Assembly (NCBI RefSeq): GCF_022829515.1
Contig: NZ_JAKSYL010000184.1
Coordinates: forward strand, 1-49,698
Source: Methylobacterium sp. J-048
GTDB taxonomy: Bacteria; Pseudomonadota; Alphaproteobacteria; Rhizobiales; Beijerinckiaceae
Direction of reading: 5' to 3'
Length of the DNA stretch: 49,698 nucleotides
Shown here: positions 7,976-17,832 of the stretch, in pieces
Layout of the letters: each line of letters opens with the position of its first letter
Numbering within the stretch: the stretch's first letter is position 1
Notes under the pieces: model-generated
Seen by the model: the letters and a program-made list of their open reading frames with translations, nothing else
The model's database searches: none
What the model was told of the DNA's origin: nothing
Made by a program: the position numbers and the translations under genes

Positions 7976-8839
7976 ATGCGGCTGATCGTCGGCACCTTGA
8001 TCGTCTTCGCCTGCGTCTTCGGCAGCTACGCGATGATGGGTGGCCACCTGCTCGTCCTTTGGCAGCCGTTCGAGTTCGTCATCATCCTCGGCGCAGCGAT
8101 CGGTGCCTTCGTCATCGGCAATACCGGGCCGGTGCTCAAAGCCGTGCCCGCCATGCTGGGCACGCTCGTGAAGGGCCCGAAATACACGCAGAACTCCTAT
8201 GTCGAGCTGCTGGGGATGCAGTACTCATTGTTCAAGCTTGCAAAGTCGAAGGGTTCGATGGCGCTCGAGCCGCACATCGAAGATCCGGGCGAGTCGACGC
8301 TGTTCAACGCCTTCCCGACCTTTGCGGCGAACCACCACGCGGTCGAGTTCGTCTGCGACTACATGCGGATGGTGACGCTGGGCGCCAACAACGTCTACGA
8401 GATCGACGCGCTCATGGACGAGGAACTGCAGACGCACCACCAGGAGCAGGAGCGCGTCGTCTCGGCCATGCAGTCGCTCGCCGACGGAACACCGGCGCTC
8501 GGCATCGTCGCCGCCGTGCTCGGCGTGATCAAGACGATGGGGGCGATCAAGGAGCCGCCGGAGGTGCTGGGCCATCTGATCGGCGGCGCGCTGGTCGGCA
8601 CCTTCTTCGGCGTCTTCATCGCCTATGGCTTCTTCGGGCCCATGGCGCAGTCACTCAAGAGCCTCTTCGAGGCCGAGTCCAAATACTTCCTGTCCCTCAA
8701 GGCCGGTCTGCTCGCCCATATCGGCGGCCAGCCCCCGGTGATGGCGGTCGAATTTGCCCGCAAGTCTCTGATGAGCGACGTCCGCCCGACCTTCAACGAG
8801 GTGGAAGCGGCGACCGCCGCCCTGCCCGCCCAGAACTGA
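7976..8839 (+). CDS. motA: Flagellar motor stator protein MotA
   Basis: The 287-aa inner-membrane stator subunit couples proton flow to flagellar rotation with MotB. An N-terminal hydrophobic pair (MRLIVGTLIVFACVFGSYAMM, and FVIILGAAIGAFVIG), a long charged cytoplasmic loop (about 70-170), then two membrane segments (LGIVAAVLGVIKTMG with ALVGTFFGVFIAYGFFGP) give the four-helix MotA topology. The length is close to family size. The ATG at 7976 starts the first membrane helix. It lies 22 bases upstream of motB. No other flagellar genes are in the window. Confidence 0.95.
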   Translation: MRLIVGTLIVFACVFGSYAMMGGHLLVLWQPFEFVIILGAAIGAFVIGNTGPVLKAVPAMLGTLVKGPKYTQNSYVELLGMQYSLFKLAKSKGSMALEPHIEDPGESTLFNAFPTFAANHHAVEFVCDYMRMVTLGANNVYEIDALMDEELQTHHQEQERVVSAMQSLADGTPALGIVAAVLGVIKTMGAIKEPPEVLGHLIGGALVGTFFGVFIAYGFFGPMAQSLKSLFEAESKYFLSLKAGLLAHIGGQPPVMAVEFARKSLMSDVRPTFNEVEAATAALPAQN

Positions 8840-8861
8840 CCCGGTATCCGGCAGGGACGCG

Positions 8862-9722
8862 ATGACCACGATCATCATCAAGAAGGTCAAGAAGGCCGCG
8901 CATGCGCACCACGGCGGGGCCTGGAAGATCGCCTATGCGGACTTCGTGACCGCCATGATGGCGTTCTTCCTGCTGATGTGGCTGATCAGCATGACGACGC
9001 AGGAGCAGAAGAACGGTCTGGCGGAATACTTCGCGCCTTCGGCTTCGAGCCCTGCAACCAGTGGCGCTGGCGGCATGCTGTACGGCACCGCCCTGGACAC
9101 GTCCGGCAACAAGGCGTCCACGCCCCGCGACGCAGGGAGGGGCTCAGCCGAGCCGGAGGACAAAGCGCGCGCGACCAGTCCGGGCCGCGCCAGCGATCGC
9201 GATGCCAGCCGCCCCGCCGCCAGCGTGCAGGCCGACTTCAGCGCCATCGCCAGCCTCCGGCAGGCGCTCCAGACGCTGCCCGACATCGCCGAGCTGTCGC
9301 ACAACATCGTGATCGAGCCGACCAAGGAGGGCGTGAACGTGTCCCTCGTGGACGAGGACGGCCGCTCCATGTTCCGCGAGGGCTCCATCGACCCCTACGA
9401 CCGCACCCGTCGCGTGCTGCAGGCGCTCGCGCCCGCCCTGCGCCAGTTGCCCAACCGCCTGTCGATAACCGGCCACACGGCCGCCGCGCGCCCGGGCTCG
9501 GCGCGGGCCGTCGAACCCTGGAACCTCACCGCCGGGCGTGCGCTCGCCGTGCGCGAGATCCTGTCGGGGGCCGGGGTTCCCAACGACAACTTCACGTCCG
9601 TGGTGGGACGCGCCGACACCGAGCCGGTTTTCCCCGACAATCCCTACCTCGCGCCGAACCGACGGGTGACGATCACGCTGCTCCACGCGAACCCGCCGGC
9701 GCCCCCGAACCTGTTCCGCTGA
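8862..9722 (+). CDS. motB: Flagellar motor stator protein MotB
   Basis: The 286-aa partner of MotA has a basic cytoplasmic N-terminus and a single membrane helix with the proton-binding Asp27 in YADFVTAMMAFFLLMWL. A variable linker rich in Ala/Ser/Arg (about 55-125) leads to a C-terminal OmpA-like peptidoglycan-binding domain (LSITGHTAA ... NLTAGRALAVREIL ... YLAPNRRVTI). In some alphaproteobacteria a motC gene follows motAB; here nothing recognisable does. Confidence 0.95.
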   Translation: MTTIIIKKVKKAAHAHHGGAWKIAYADFVTAMMAFFLLMWLISMTTQEQKNGLAEYFAPSASSPATSGAGGMLYGTALDTSGNKASTPRDAGRGSAEPEDKARATSPGRASDRDASRPAASVQADFSAIASLRQALQTLPDIAELSHNIVIEPTKEGVNVSLVDEDGRSMFREGSIDPYDRTRRVLQALAPALRQLPNRLSITGHTAAARPGSARAVEPWNLTAGRALAVREILSGAGVPNDNFTSVVGRADTEPVFPDNPYLAPNRRVTITLLHANPPAPPNLFR

Positions 9723-10116
9723 CGACACGGCGCCTTGCCGCTTGAGAGCCTCTCACGAACGCCCTCTGCGCTGCGTCGTGGGGCCTGCTTAGGGGCGGCC
9801 AGAGGCCGGCCGCTTTTCCGGCGCGCCTTCTCCGAAGCCGACGCGCCGCTTTCGACCCAACCCAGCCGCCTGGAATTCCGTTTGCGTTTCTCCAAAGCAG
9901 TCGTTCGACGCACGTCCAGCAACTTCGGCTCGGGGTGGGTAGCGGTAGTTGGCCGTTTGCCCGGAAGCGGGCCTTCGGCTTTGCGCCCATCGCGGTCGTT
10001 CAGGAAGCCTTCGTCCATTCCCGCGACGTGTTGCCGCTCCTCCCCGGCGACGCGGCGTCCTGGCCCGGCCGGTGACGCGGTTGGTGGCCGCGCCAGTTCC
10101 GGTAAAGCGTCCGCCC
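9723..10116. other. Non-coding gap between convergent motB and the AraC-type gene
   Basis: This 394-base stretch has no supported gene. It contains several degenerate copies of a sequence of the form GCRGTCGTTC (near 9896, 9940 and 9990). These recall worn intergenic repeats; similar motifs recur in other gaps of this window. Confidence 0.4.
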
Positions 10117-11064
10117 TCAGGTGTTCGAGGCTCTGAAATCGCGCGGCGCGATTCCGAAGCGCCGACGGAAGGCGGTGCTGAAGCCCGACGCGTTGGTGAA
10201 GCCGCACCGGAGCATGATGGTCGCGATGCTGTCGCTGGCATGTGCAGGCGCCGATAACTGGCGATGCGCCCGGTCGAGGCGCGCGTCGCGGATCGCCGCC
10301 GCCACGCCCTCGCCGTCGGCGAAGGCGGCGTAGAGACGGCTGCGGGAGACGCACAACGCTCGGTACAGGGCGTCGGGACCGAACCCTGGATCGTGTAGGC
10401 TGCGTTCGATGTGCACGGCGGCCAGTGACCGCAGCGCGTCCGCTGTGACGTAGCCCATGGGAGCGCCCACCAAACCCCGGAACAGGTGGAGGGTGCCCTC
10501 GACCGCGATGCCGGCCTCGGCCTCCGTCATGCCCGGCACCAAGGCCGCGTAGGACCGGAGGTAGGTCGCGAACAGCGCATTGAGGGCGCCGTGGCCGATC
10601 AGGCGCCCGGCGTAGGCTTCCGGCTCGCCGACATGGGCCCTGAAGGCCGCGCGCGTCGCGCTAAGCCGGATCTCCTCGTAATCCTCGTAGGCCCCGATCA
10701 GGAACGGGCGTCCGGAGTCGGTGACGCTGATGTCGCCGGGAGCCATCCGCCCGCCCCGGGTCCCTTGTTCGAAGTACTGGGTCCCGCGCAGGACCAGGGC
10801 GATTGTGATGGTGTCGCGCCCGTCTTGGCGGACATGGCGCGCCGTGCGCTCGACATCGACCCGCGGGCCCTCGGTATGCAGCAAGGTGCTGTGGGCCGTG
10901 ACGGCGACGAGGCGACTGGCTGCGAACGACCGCCGTTCCTCGGGCCCGGCGCTGGAGACGCCAGACATGGCCAGCGCCGTGTCGCGCCAGAACTCGAACG
11001 CGCGCTTCGACTCGACCTCGGCCGTGCTCTGCCTCAGCGTTTTGACGCGGGGGCGCTCGGTCAA
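10117..11064 (-). CDS. AraC-family transcriptional regulator
   Basis: The 315-aa regulator has an N-terminal ligand-binding domain of the AraC-like/FeaR type (about 20-200, with LLHTEGPRVDVERTARHVR and RGGRMAPGDISVTDSGRPF). The C-terminal double helix-turn-helix DNA-binding domain covers about 215-315: the first helix-turn-helix lies around LYRALCVSRSRLYAAF, the second is IATIMLRCGFTNASGFSTAF, and FRRRFGIAPRDFR follows. It is a single gene with no obvious target next to it: the converging neighbour is motB and the upstream gap is long. Confidence 0.9.
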   Translation of the reverse strand: MTERPRVKTLRQSTAEVESKRAFEFWRDTALAMSGVSSAGPEERRSFAASRLVAVTAHSTLLHTEGPRVDVERTARHVRQDGRDTITIALVLRGTQYFEQGTRGGRMAPGDISVTDSGRPFLIGAYEDYEEIRLSATRAAFRAHVGEPEAYAGRLIGHGALNALFATYLRSYAALVPGMTEAEAGIAVEGTLHLFRGLVGAPMGYVTADALRSLAAVHIERSLHDPGFGPDALYRALCVSRSRLYAAFADGEGVAAAIRDARLDRAHRQLSAPAHASDSIATIMLRCGFTNASGFSTAFRRRFGIAPRDFRASNT

Positions 11065-11533
11065 TCTATACTCCCTGGTTCAGACGCTTGGAGATCGAGA
11101 CTCGCTCCGTCTGCAAGGTATGTCTGTTTCTAGATTAGCAAGACTTCGAATTTAGCATTTTTCGTATGCGTATGCACCGCATGCTGGGTCAGGGTCGGAA
11201 GCTAAAGCAGGTCGATGGTTGAATAAGCACCTGTAAAGGGAGGTGTCAGAGGCAGCGCCAGCTTTGATGGGCCGACTGTTTCAACGCAGGCAACCCCCTT
11301 CGGCCAGGATAGGTCACATAGCTGGGCCAGATTGACCGCAAGCGGACCTTCTGAACTTCATAGAAGGGTCGGAAGCAGCCGCTCAGACGGCCAAGCGGAT
11401 CGAGTTGAGACCCTGGGTCTTTCGTGGAGCATCATCTTGCTCCGAAAACAAGAATCGTCTTTCGGGATGATGCGCCAGGGTTAGGTCAGGCCGAGACGTT
11501 CCCGACCGCGGCGACGGACGGTGACAAACGAGG
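11065..11533. other. Long non-coding gap with degenerate repeat motif
   Basis: No protein family or RNA gene is seen in these 469 bases. It includes AAGCGGAC at 11340-11347, one of seven exact copies of that octamer or its complement that I noted in non-coding or decayed stretches of the window. The right-hand end of this gap (11065 onward) must contain the AraC-type gene promoter. Confidence 0.4.
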
Positions 11534-14500
11534 TCAGGCCGCCGCCTCGTCGCGGTGGTCCTGCATGGCGGTGAGCGGCGCCTCCAGGTGGCAGACGAGG
11601 CCGGTCGGCGCGTAGGTGAGCCGGACTTGCCCGCCCACCTCGGCAGCGAAGCTGCGCTCGATCAGGCGCGAGCCGAAGCCCCGGCGTGTCGGCTGCGTGA
11701 GGATCGGCGGCCCGCCATGCTCCGACCAGGTCAGGCAGAAGCGCGACGCGCCGCCCTCGTGGACCACGTGCCAGCGCAGGTCCACGACGCCGACGTCGTT
11801 GGCGAGGGCGCCGTACTTGGTCGCGTTGGTGGCGAGTTCGTGCAGGGCGAGCGCCAGCGACAGCGCGGGCTTGGCCGCCAGGGGGACGTTCGGGCCGCTC
11901 GCGCGGATGCGATGCGGGGACACCCCGCGGTGCACCGCCAGCGCGCCGTCCACCACCTCCTGGATGGGGGCCTCGGTCCAGCTCGACGCGGTGAGGATGT
12001 CGTGGGCCCGTCCCAGGGAGATCAGGCGGGACGAGAACGCCTCGCGCATCGCATCGACGTCGGTGGCGCCGCGCAGGGTCTGGCTGGCGATGGCCTGGAC
12101 GAGGGCCAGCGTGTTCTTGACCCGGTGCTGAAGCTCGCCCGTGAGCAGGCGCTGATGCTCCTCGGCCCGCTTGCGCTCCGTGATGTCGAGCATGGCGCCG
12201 ATCATGCGGATGGCCCGCCCGGCCCCGTCGCGGATGACGTAGCCGCGGTCGAGGATGCTGGCGTAGGAGCCGTCCGCCCGCTGGAAGCGGTATTCGTCGC
12301 TCCAGACGAGGCCGGCGCCATCGATGACCGCATGGATCGAGTCGGCGATGCGCGCCCGGTCGTCGGGGTGGATGTGGCCGATCCACCAGTCGCCGGTGGG
12401 CTCCGCGGCGTCGAGCGCGTGGCCGTGGGCGGTCTGGAGGGCCTCGTTCCACAGGATGTGGTTCGTGATGAGGTTCCAGTCCCAGATCGCATCGTTGGTC
12501 GCCCGCGAGGCCAGCCGGTAGCGCTCCTCGGTCTCGCGCAGGACCTGCTCCGCCCGCCGGCTCTCGGTGACGTCGCGCGCCGTGCCGATCAGGCGCACCG
12601 GCCGGCCGGCCTCGAACAGCGTCTGGCCCTTGGCCGAGACCCAGCGCTCGACCCCGTCCTCCGGGGACACGGTGCGGTACGTAATGTCGTAGGCACCGCC
12701 GCCGGCCGGATCGAGCGCGGCCTGGACCGCCGCCTCCGCCCGGGCGCGGTCGTCCGGGTGCAGCCGGGCCAGGTAGACCGCGAGGTTCACCGGCGCGTCC
12801 GGTCCCAGGCCGAAGAAAGCGCGGGTGCGCAGGTCCCATTCCAGCACGTCCGCAACGAGGTCGTAGTCGAAGATGCCGGTCCCGGTCGCCTCGACGGCGA
12901 GGTGCAGCTGCTCGCGCGCCCGGTGCAGGTCCTCCTCGATCCGCTTGCGGTCGTGGATGTCGGTGTTGCTGCCGAGCCAGCCCGTGACGGCACCGCCGGC
13001 ATCGCGCATCGGCTCCGCCCGGATCAGGTACCACCGGTACGCGCCGTCGTAGCGGCGCAGGCGCGCCTCGGTGTCGTAGACGCTGTCCCGGGCGCGGGCC
13101 TCGTCCCAGGCGCGCGTCAGGCCATCCCGGTCGTCCGGGTGGATGACCTCGCCCCAGCCGGTCGGCAGCGCCTGCTCGGGCGTCTGTCCGGTGTAGGCGT
13201 ACCAGCGGTCGTTGAGGTAGCTGACCCCGCCGTCGGGATTGCCGAACCAGACGATGGCCGGCGCGAGCTCGGTCAGGGCCTTGAAGCGGCCCTCGGCGAC
13301 CTTGCGCTCGTGGATGTCGAGCGACGTCCCGATCCAGCTCTGGAGGGTCCCGTCCGCGTTATGGACCGGCTTCGCCCGGGACAGGAACCAGCGGTATGCG
13401 CCGTCCGCCCGCCGAAGCGGGAACTCGACCTCGTAGGATCGTCCGGAGGTCGCCGCGGCCAGCCACGCCCGCCGGGTGGGCTCCCGGTAGTCGGGATGGA
13501 TCACGGCCATCCAGCTCGCCTCTCCGGTGATTCCGGGCGGCAGGCCGGTGTAGTCGTACCAGTAGGCATTGCAGTAGGTGACGTTGCCCTCGGCATCGCC
13601 GAACCACACGACCTGCGGGCTGACCTCCACCAGCGAGCGGTAGCGCATCTCGCTCGCCTGCAGGGCCGCCTCGGTCGCGCGCTGCGCGGTGCGATCGCGC
13701 AGGATCTTGAGGAAGCCGATGACGTCGCCGCCATCCGACTTCAGGGGCATCAGCTCGCCCGAGGCCCAGAAGCGGCTGCCGTCCTTGCGCAGGTGCCAGC
13801 GCTCGTCGGGGGCGCTGCCGTTCTCCAGCGCCAGCGCCATCTCGGTTTCCAGCCGGGCGCCGATCCGGTCCTCCGGCGTGAAGAACACCGCCGCCGGGTG
13901 GCCCAGCATCTCGGCCTCGCTCCAGCCGAGCACGTTCTCGGCGCCCGCATTCCAGCGAGTGACGTTGCCGCGGGCGTCGGTCGCGATGATCGCGTAATCC
14001 GTCGCGCTGTCGAGGATACGCTCGTGGAGCAGGCGCTGCTCGGCCTGCTCCCGCAGGGACCGGCGCAGCTCCATCTGCGCCATGGTCTGCCGGGCCAGGC
14101 GCATCAGCCCCTTGCGCTGCCGCTCGGTCAGTTCGTGAGGCTTGGTGTCGAGGACGCAGACCGTGCCGACGGGATGGCCCTCGGCGGTCTTCAGCAGCGC
14201 ACCGGCGTAGAAGCGCAGGCCGGGATCGGCGACGACGAGGGGATTTCCGACGAAGCGCGAATCGCGCGACGCGTCCTCCACGCAGAGGAACTCCTCCTGC
14301 AGCAGCGCCTGGCGGCAGAACGAGGATTCGAGCGGGGTCTCGCGTACGCCCAGGCCGATTTCGGCCTTGAAGAACTGCCGTCCGTCCCCGATCAGGTTGA
14401 CCACGCCGATCGGGGCGTCGCACAGCTCGGCGGCGGCCTGCGCGATCTCGTCGAAGTCGCTCTCGCGCGGGGTGTCGAGCAGGCGGTAGCTCTCCAGCGC

Positions 14501-14575
14501 CCGGAGGCGCGCCGTCTCGCTCGTTGGGGTCGAACTCATCCTGAAGTCCCGCTCGGGGCTGGCAGATCGTTCCAT
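11534..14575 (-). CDS. Large GAF + five-PAS HWE-family sensor histidine kinase
   Basis: The 1013-aa kinase has no membrane segment. An N-terminal GAF domain (about 30-175, with LRFYAGALLKTAEGHPVGTV) is followed by five PAS/PAC repeats at roughly 190-300, 305-430, 435-555, 560-685 and 690-815. These show repeated HPDD/HPDY loops and PAC endings such as WIGTSLDIHERK and WLGSNTDIHDRK. The H-box is LTGELQHRVKNTLALVQ. The catalytic domain has ALHELATNATKYGAL and the HWE signature LTWSEHGGPP. M1 is the ATG at 14575; a second ATG at 14539 is equally close to the GAF domain and may be the true start. It likely integrates several redox or light cues. It lies ten bases after a dead receiver fragment. 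Confidence 0.9.
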   Translation of the reverse strand: MERSASPERDFRMSSTPTSETARLRALESYRLLDTPRESDFDEIAQAAAELCDAPIGVVNLIGDGRQFFKAEIGLGVRETPLESSFCRQALLQEEFLCVEDASRDSRFVGNPLVVADPGLRFYAGALLKTAEGHPVGTVCVLDTKPHELTERQRKGLMRLARQTMAQMELRRSLREQAEQRLLHERILDSATDYAIIATDARGNVTRWNAGAENVLGWSEAEMLGHPAAVFFTPEDRIGARLETEMALALENGSAPDERWHLRKDGSRFWASGELMPLKSDGGDVIGFLKILRDRTAQRATEAALQASEMRYRSLVEVSPQVVWFGDAEGNVTYCNAYWYDYTGLPPGITGEASWMAVIHPDYREPTRRAWLAAATSGRSYEVEFPLRRADGAYRWFLSRAKPVHNADGTLQSWIGTSLDIHERKVAEGRFKALTELAPAIVWFGNPDGGVSYLNDRWYAYTGQTPEQALPTGWGEVIHPDDRDGLTRAWDEARARDSVYDTEARLRRYDGAYRWYLIRAEPMRDAGGAVTGWLGSNTDIHDRKRIEEDLHRAREQLHLAVEATGTGIFDYDLVADVLEWDLRTRAFFGLGPDAPVNLAVYLARLHPDDRARAEAAVQAALDPAGGGAYDITYRTVSPEDGVERWVSAKGQTLFEAGRPVRLIGTARDVTESRRAEQVLRETEERYRLASRATNDAIWDWNLITNHILWNEALQTAHGHALDAAEPTGDWWIGHIHPDDRARIADSIHAVIDGAGLVWSDEYRFQRADGSYASILDRGYVIRDGAGRAIRMIGAMLDITERKRAEEHQRLLTGELQHRVKNTLALVQAIASQTLRGATDVDAMREAFSSRLISLGRAHDILTASSWTEAPIQEVVDGALAVHRGVSPHRIRASGPNVPLAAKPALSLALALHELATNATKYGALANDVGVVDLRWHVVHEGGASRFCLTWSEHGGPPILTQPTRRGFGSRLIERSFAAEVGGQVRLTYAPTGLVCHLEAPLTAMQDHRDEAAA

Positions 14576-14584
14576 CGCACACGG

Positions 14585-14977
14585 TTACGTCGAAAGTCCC
14601 GCAGGCCCCGGAAACGTCGCCCCGCTCCGCCCCTTGCGGCGCCGGGTGATCACCCGTCGAAGGATACGGGAGAGCGGCTCGACCGAGTAGGGTTCGTGCA
14701 GGAGATTGAGGCCGTGCGTGCAGTCCCGGGCCAGCACGTCGCTGTCGCTGGCGGTCAATACCACGGGACGGTCGCCGTGGGGCCGCCTGATCTCCCTGGC
14801 CAGGTCGCCACCGTCCATGCCCGGCATGACCACGTCCGAGAACACGGCGTCGACGCGCGTCGCATCCCGCTCAAGTTCCGCCAGCGCCTACCGCGCATCG
14901 GCGGTTAACACCGTCTCGTGGGCGAGGTCGTACAGCGTCCGGGTCGCGCGAACGACTGTGCTGGTGCTGGCGACGCG
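14585..14977 (-). pseudogene. Broken response-regulator receiver domain
   Basis: Reading the minus strand in one frame gives a receiver-like sequence: LAHETVLTADAR, then a TAG stop at 14888-14890, then ALAELERDATRVDAVFSDVV. MPGMDG with the phospho-acceptor Asp region follows, then DRPVVLTASDSDVLARD and LLHEPYSVEPLSRILRRV, which match the family's conserved Thr/Ser and KPYS-type ends. The usual residue at the stop is Glu (GAG), so one G-to-T change would explain the TAG. The N-terminal acidic pocket is no longer recognisable. It lies directly upstream of the large kinase and may be the remnant of its partner or of a former hybrid kinase. Confidence 0.75.
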
Positions 14978-15232
14978 GCCCGATCGCAGCACCGTCTTGA
15001 TGAGATCGTCCTGTTCCGGGTAACCGGGACGGTGATGGTTCTGCGCACGGCCGGGGCAATGGCACGGTCCAGTCAGACTGGGGCTTACAAGTCTCTTGCA
15101 AGGACCTCGCCTGCCGCAGCCGTGCGCCCGGAGGCGCCCGGCCGCATCGCTGTTCACGGATAGGCTGAGCGTCTGGTGGGTCGCCATGCTGTTCCGCCGC
15201 GCCGAGGGCCGGGCCGTCTCGCGCCGCGAAGC

Positions 15233-15253
15233 GCCCCGCCGAGAAGGCGGGGC
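15233..15253 (-). terminator. Hairpin downstream of msrA
   Basis: A perfect 8-bp stem GCCCCGCC/GGCGGGGC with a 5-base loop lies six bases past the msrA stop. There is no T tract. Confidence 0.5.
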
Positions 15254-15258
15254 CAAGT

Positions 15259-15777
15259 TCAGGCGTCCTGCGCGGCCGGGGATCGGATCGGCAGCGTCCA
15301 GCCCGGCCTGACGAAGTGGCAGGTATATCCATCCGGCCGCCGCTCGAGGTAATCCTGATGCTCCGGTTCGGCCTCCCAGAACGGGCCCACCGGCGCTACC
15401 TCGGTCACAACCTTGCCCGGCCAGAGCCCCGACGCGTCGACGTCGGCGATGGTATCCTCGGCGACCCGCCGCTGCACATCGTCGACATAGTAAATGGCCG
15501 AGCGATAGCTCAGGCCGCGATCGTTGCCCTGCCGGTTCGGCGTCGTGGGGTCGTGGATCTGGAAGAAGAACTCCAGGATGCGCCGGAAGCTCGTCTTGGC
15601 CGGGTCATAGATGATCTCGATGGCCTCGGCATGGGTGCCGTGGTTGCGGTAGGTCGCGTTCGGCACGTCACCGCCCGTGTAACCCACGCGGGTGGCGCGT
15701 ACGCCGTCCTGGCGCCGGATCAGGTCCTGCATGCCCCAGAAACAGCCGCCCGCCAGTACCGCCCTCTCGTCCGTCAT
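15259..15777 (-). CDS. msrA: Peptide-methionine (S)-S-oxide reductase MsrA
   Basis: The 172-aa enzyme reduces methionine-S-sulfoxide in proteins. The active-site motif GCFWGMQD carries the catalytic Cys. The downstream segments [13 protein letters not shown] and the [11 protein letters not shown] strand are typical, and the C-terminal YTCHF holds a candidate resolving Cys. The ATG at 15777 is chosen because a GGAGG ribosome-binding site sits just upstream and the family start aligns; an earlier in-frame start would add 21 unrelated residues. A catalase-family gene transcribed the same way lies upstream, which suggests an oxidative-stress pair. Confidence 0.95.
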   Translation of the reverse strand: MTDERAVLAGGCFWGMQDLIRRQDGVRATRVGYTGGDVPNATYRNHGTHAEAIEIIYDPAKTSFRRILEFFFQIHDPTTPNRQGNDRGLSYRSAIYYVDDVQRRVAEDTIADVDASGLWPGKVVTEVAPVGPFWEAEPEHQDYLERRPDGYTCHFVRPGWTLPIRSPAAQDA

Positions 15778-15890
15778 CGTGCTTCCTCCGTAGGACCGGA
15801 ACGTCCCTTCGTGTCCCATAGATGGGAACGACGATCGCACTTCGCCCAGTCCGGGGGCGACATCGCCCGCATCGCGCAGGCCAGACGCCC

Positions 15891-16970
15891 TCAGCGCCCG
15901 GCGCCGGGCTCGTGGATCGGGCAGCCGTTAAAGCGCTGGCGGAACTCGGCCGAATGCCGGTAGGGGGCGTTGCGGGCGCGGTTGATGTTGCCGAGCGGTC
16001 GATGGGCGGCGAGCCCCGTCCAGACGCTGAAGCGCATCTCCTCGTCGACCGCCTGGACGCGGGTCTCGTCCCAGCTGTCCTGCGGGCGGACGGTGATCAG
16101 GCCGACCCGCTGAAACGGCGCCTCGTCCTCGTTCCAAGCGACGGTCGGGTCCTCGACGGGCTGGCGCGCGAGGTCGCGGCAGAGCTGGACCCGGAATTCC
16201 CACACGGCCTCGATCCCCTCCATCTCGGACCGGACCGTCTCGCGAATCGCGTTCGGGCGGCCGGAGGCATCGATCTCCGTGCCGGTGAGCGCGGTCAGGC
16301 CCGGGGCGACGGGGGCGACCGAGAACTTGGCGATATGCTCGCCGTACCGGAACGGGGTGACGCTGTAATAGGTCTCGCCGAGGGGATCGACGTTGGGCGC
16401 GCCCCCGAGCGAGCCGATGGTCGGGCTCTCGATGCCCACGGCCGTCAGGGCCTTGTTGACCCCGCGCAGCACCGTGGAGGCCGCGACCTTCAGGCCCTCC
16501 ACCCGGTCGGTGGTGCCGGCGAGCAGCTTGAGGCTGCCCAGGAATTTTTGGGCGTTCGGGGCCTGGAAGACCTTGCCGTTGACCATGATGAAGTTCTGGG
16601 TGGTGCCCTCGGCATCAGGCAGCCGCTCGCCCGCGACGTCCAGGACCTTCAGGGCGAGGCCGCGGGGCAGCGAAACCGCGTCGGGCAGGATATCGCCGGC
16701 ATTGGTCGACAGCCGCATGTAGACCTTGTGCTCGCCGGGCTTGGCGAACAGCCCCTGGGCCAGTTCCGGCGGCAGGTTCGGGTCGATCCTGAGGACGCCT
16801 TCCAGAATGCCGTGCGCCTTGGCGTGGACGGAGCGGACGGCATGACCCGAATCGTCGGCGACCGTCTGGAGAATGGTGTCGAAGGTCTCGTTCAGTCCCT
16901 CGATGGTTTTAGCCTCGTCGGGCTGCATGTGCTCGACATCGGGGCTGTAGTAGACAGGTGCTTGCAACAT
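15891..16970 (-). CDS. Catalase-family (SrpA-like) haem protein
   Basis: The 359-aa protein belongs to the small catalase-like peroxidase group rather than the 480+-aa monofunctional catalases. Recognisable parts are [11 protein letters not shown] (distal His region), [17 protein letters not shown], the [11 protein letters not shown] strand, and the C-terminal [22 protein letters not shown] with YRHSAEFRQ. The start is the ATG at 16970 (MLQAPVYYS); an upstream frame extends 25 residues without family similarity. It probably uses peroxide or an organic hydroperoxide. No signal peptide is seen. Confidence 0.85.
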   Translation of the reverse strand: MLQAPVYYSPDVEHMQPDEAKTIEGLNETFDTILQTVADDSGHAVRSVHAKAHGILEGVLRIDPNLPPELAQGLFAKPGEHKVYMRLSTNAGDILPDAVSLPRGLALKVLDVAGERLPDAEGTTQNFIMVNGKVFQAPNAQKFLGSLKLLAGTTDRVEGLKVAASTVLRGVNKALTAVGIESPTIGSLGGAPNVDPLGETYYSVTPFRYGEHIAKFSVAPVAPGLTALTGTEIDASGRPNAIRETVRSEMEGIEAVWEFRVQLCRDLARQPVEDPTVAWNEDEAPFQRVGLITVRPQDSWDETRVQAVDEEMRFSVWTGLAAHRPLGNINRARNAPYRHSAEFRQRFNGCPIHEPGAGR

Positions 16971-17832
16971 CAGGCGCTCCGGCTCGGCTCGGTATCGGAG
17001 TGAACACCGCCGGTCGTCCGCCGTTCCGAATTGCGCGCCATTCAATTATCTGTGAACAGCTTGCTGGAACGCAGGAAATGGGCGGTGATCGTTACCGATG
17101 GGGCGTGGCAAACGTCCGCTGTTCTCACCGCCTGGAGTTGTGAGGTGCGTCTCCAGCCTATCCTGCCGGACAACCCGGACTTGCCTCACGGCTTCCTTCA
17201 GATGAGGGCGCGCATTCCCGGCGCTGCTTCGCGGCAACGGAACAGCGTCGGGCCTCTCGGCGATACCGCGAGCCAACGGGGACCGCCCCCCCGATCGCAT
17301 CGATCCGGTCGGACCCGAGGCTGACTCGGCAGGAACACCGAGCAGAGCCTTCAGCTGATAGAGACGCCGTTCCTGCCGGTCAGCCTTCGCGACGAAGGGC
17401 CGGTCGTTCTCCGGTCTCACAGATGGCCAGACGGGCGTGTCGGCTCCCAGCGTGATCCGGTGCCGTTGCTTGCGCTGACCGACCCTCGCTGCTCCAGACG
17501 CATGTAACGTGGTCGGAGGCACAGGTTCGACGCCGCTTGCGCGGGCTGCAGCCGTCGCCGAGCGATCGCACTGTTACCCAGCGTTACCCGGGTGCATTCG
17601 GCAGATTGTGAAATGATAACTGAGTGTTGGCGCGCCAGCCTGAACAAAAGCGCGAACACCTATGTCATTGAGATAGTGAGATAAATTTAAATCCCCCGCT
17701 GCTATCTCGGACTTCGCTGCCAAGGCATGCCCTTACCTTGCCGCAACGCGTCGTCCAAAAGCGGACGTAGAAGGTGGTCTGAAGTCCTCGGTTCGACGCC
17801 GACGGCCCATCGTGCGCCGAAGCCAACTGCTG
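16971..17832. other. Long non-coding stretch, no gene recognised
   Basis: About 860 bases lie between the catalase-family start and the LysR-type stop. The open frames crossing it are short and look like random high-GC translation. An AT-rich patch around 17610-17710 is the only compositional change. AAGCGGAC occurs at 17759-17766. It may be a decayed gene whose origin can no longer be read. Confidence 0.4.

Noticed and set aside
11555..14908. Plus-strand 1117-codon open frame opposite the large kinase
   Set aside because: It is the antisense shadow of a real gene in high-GC DNA; no recognisable domain is present.
17046..17522. A 158-codon minus-strand frame in the long gap
   Set aside because: Its composition is like random high-GC translation with no motif; no ribosome-binding site stands out.
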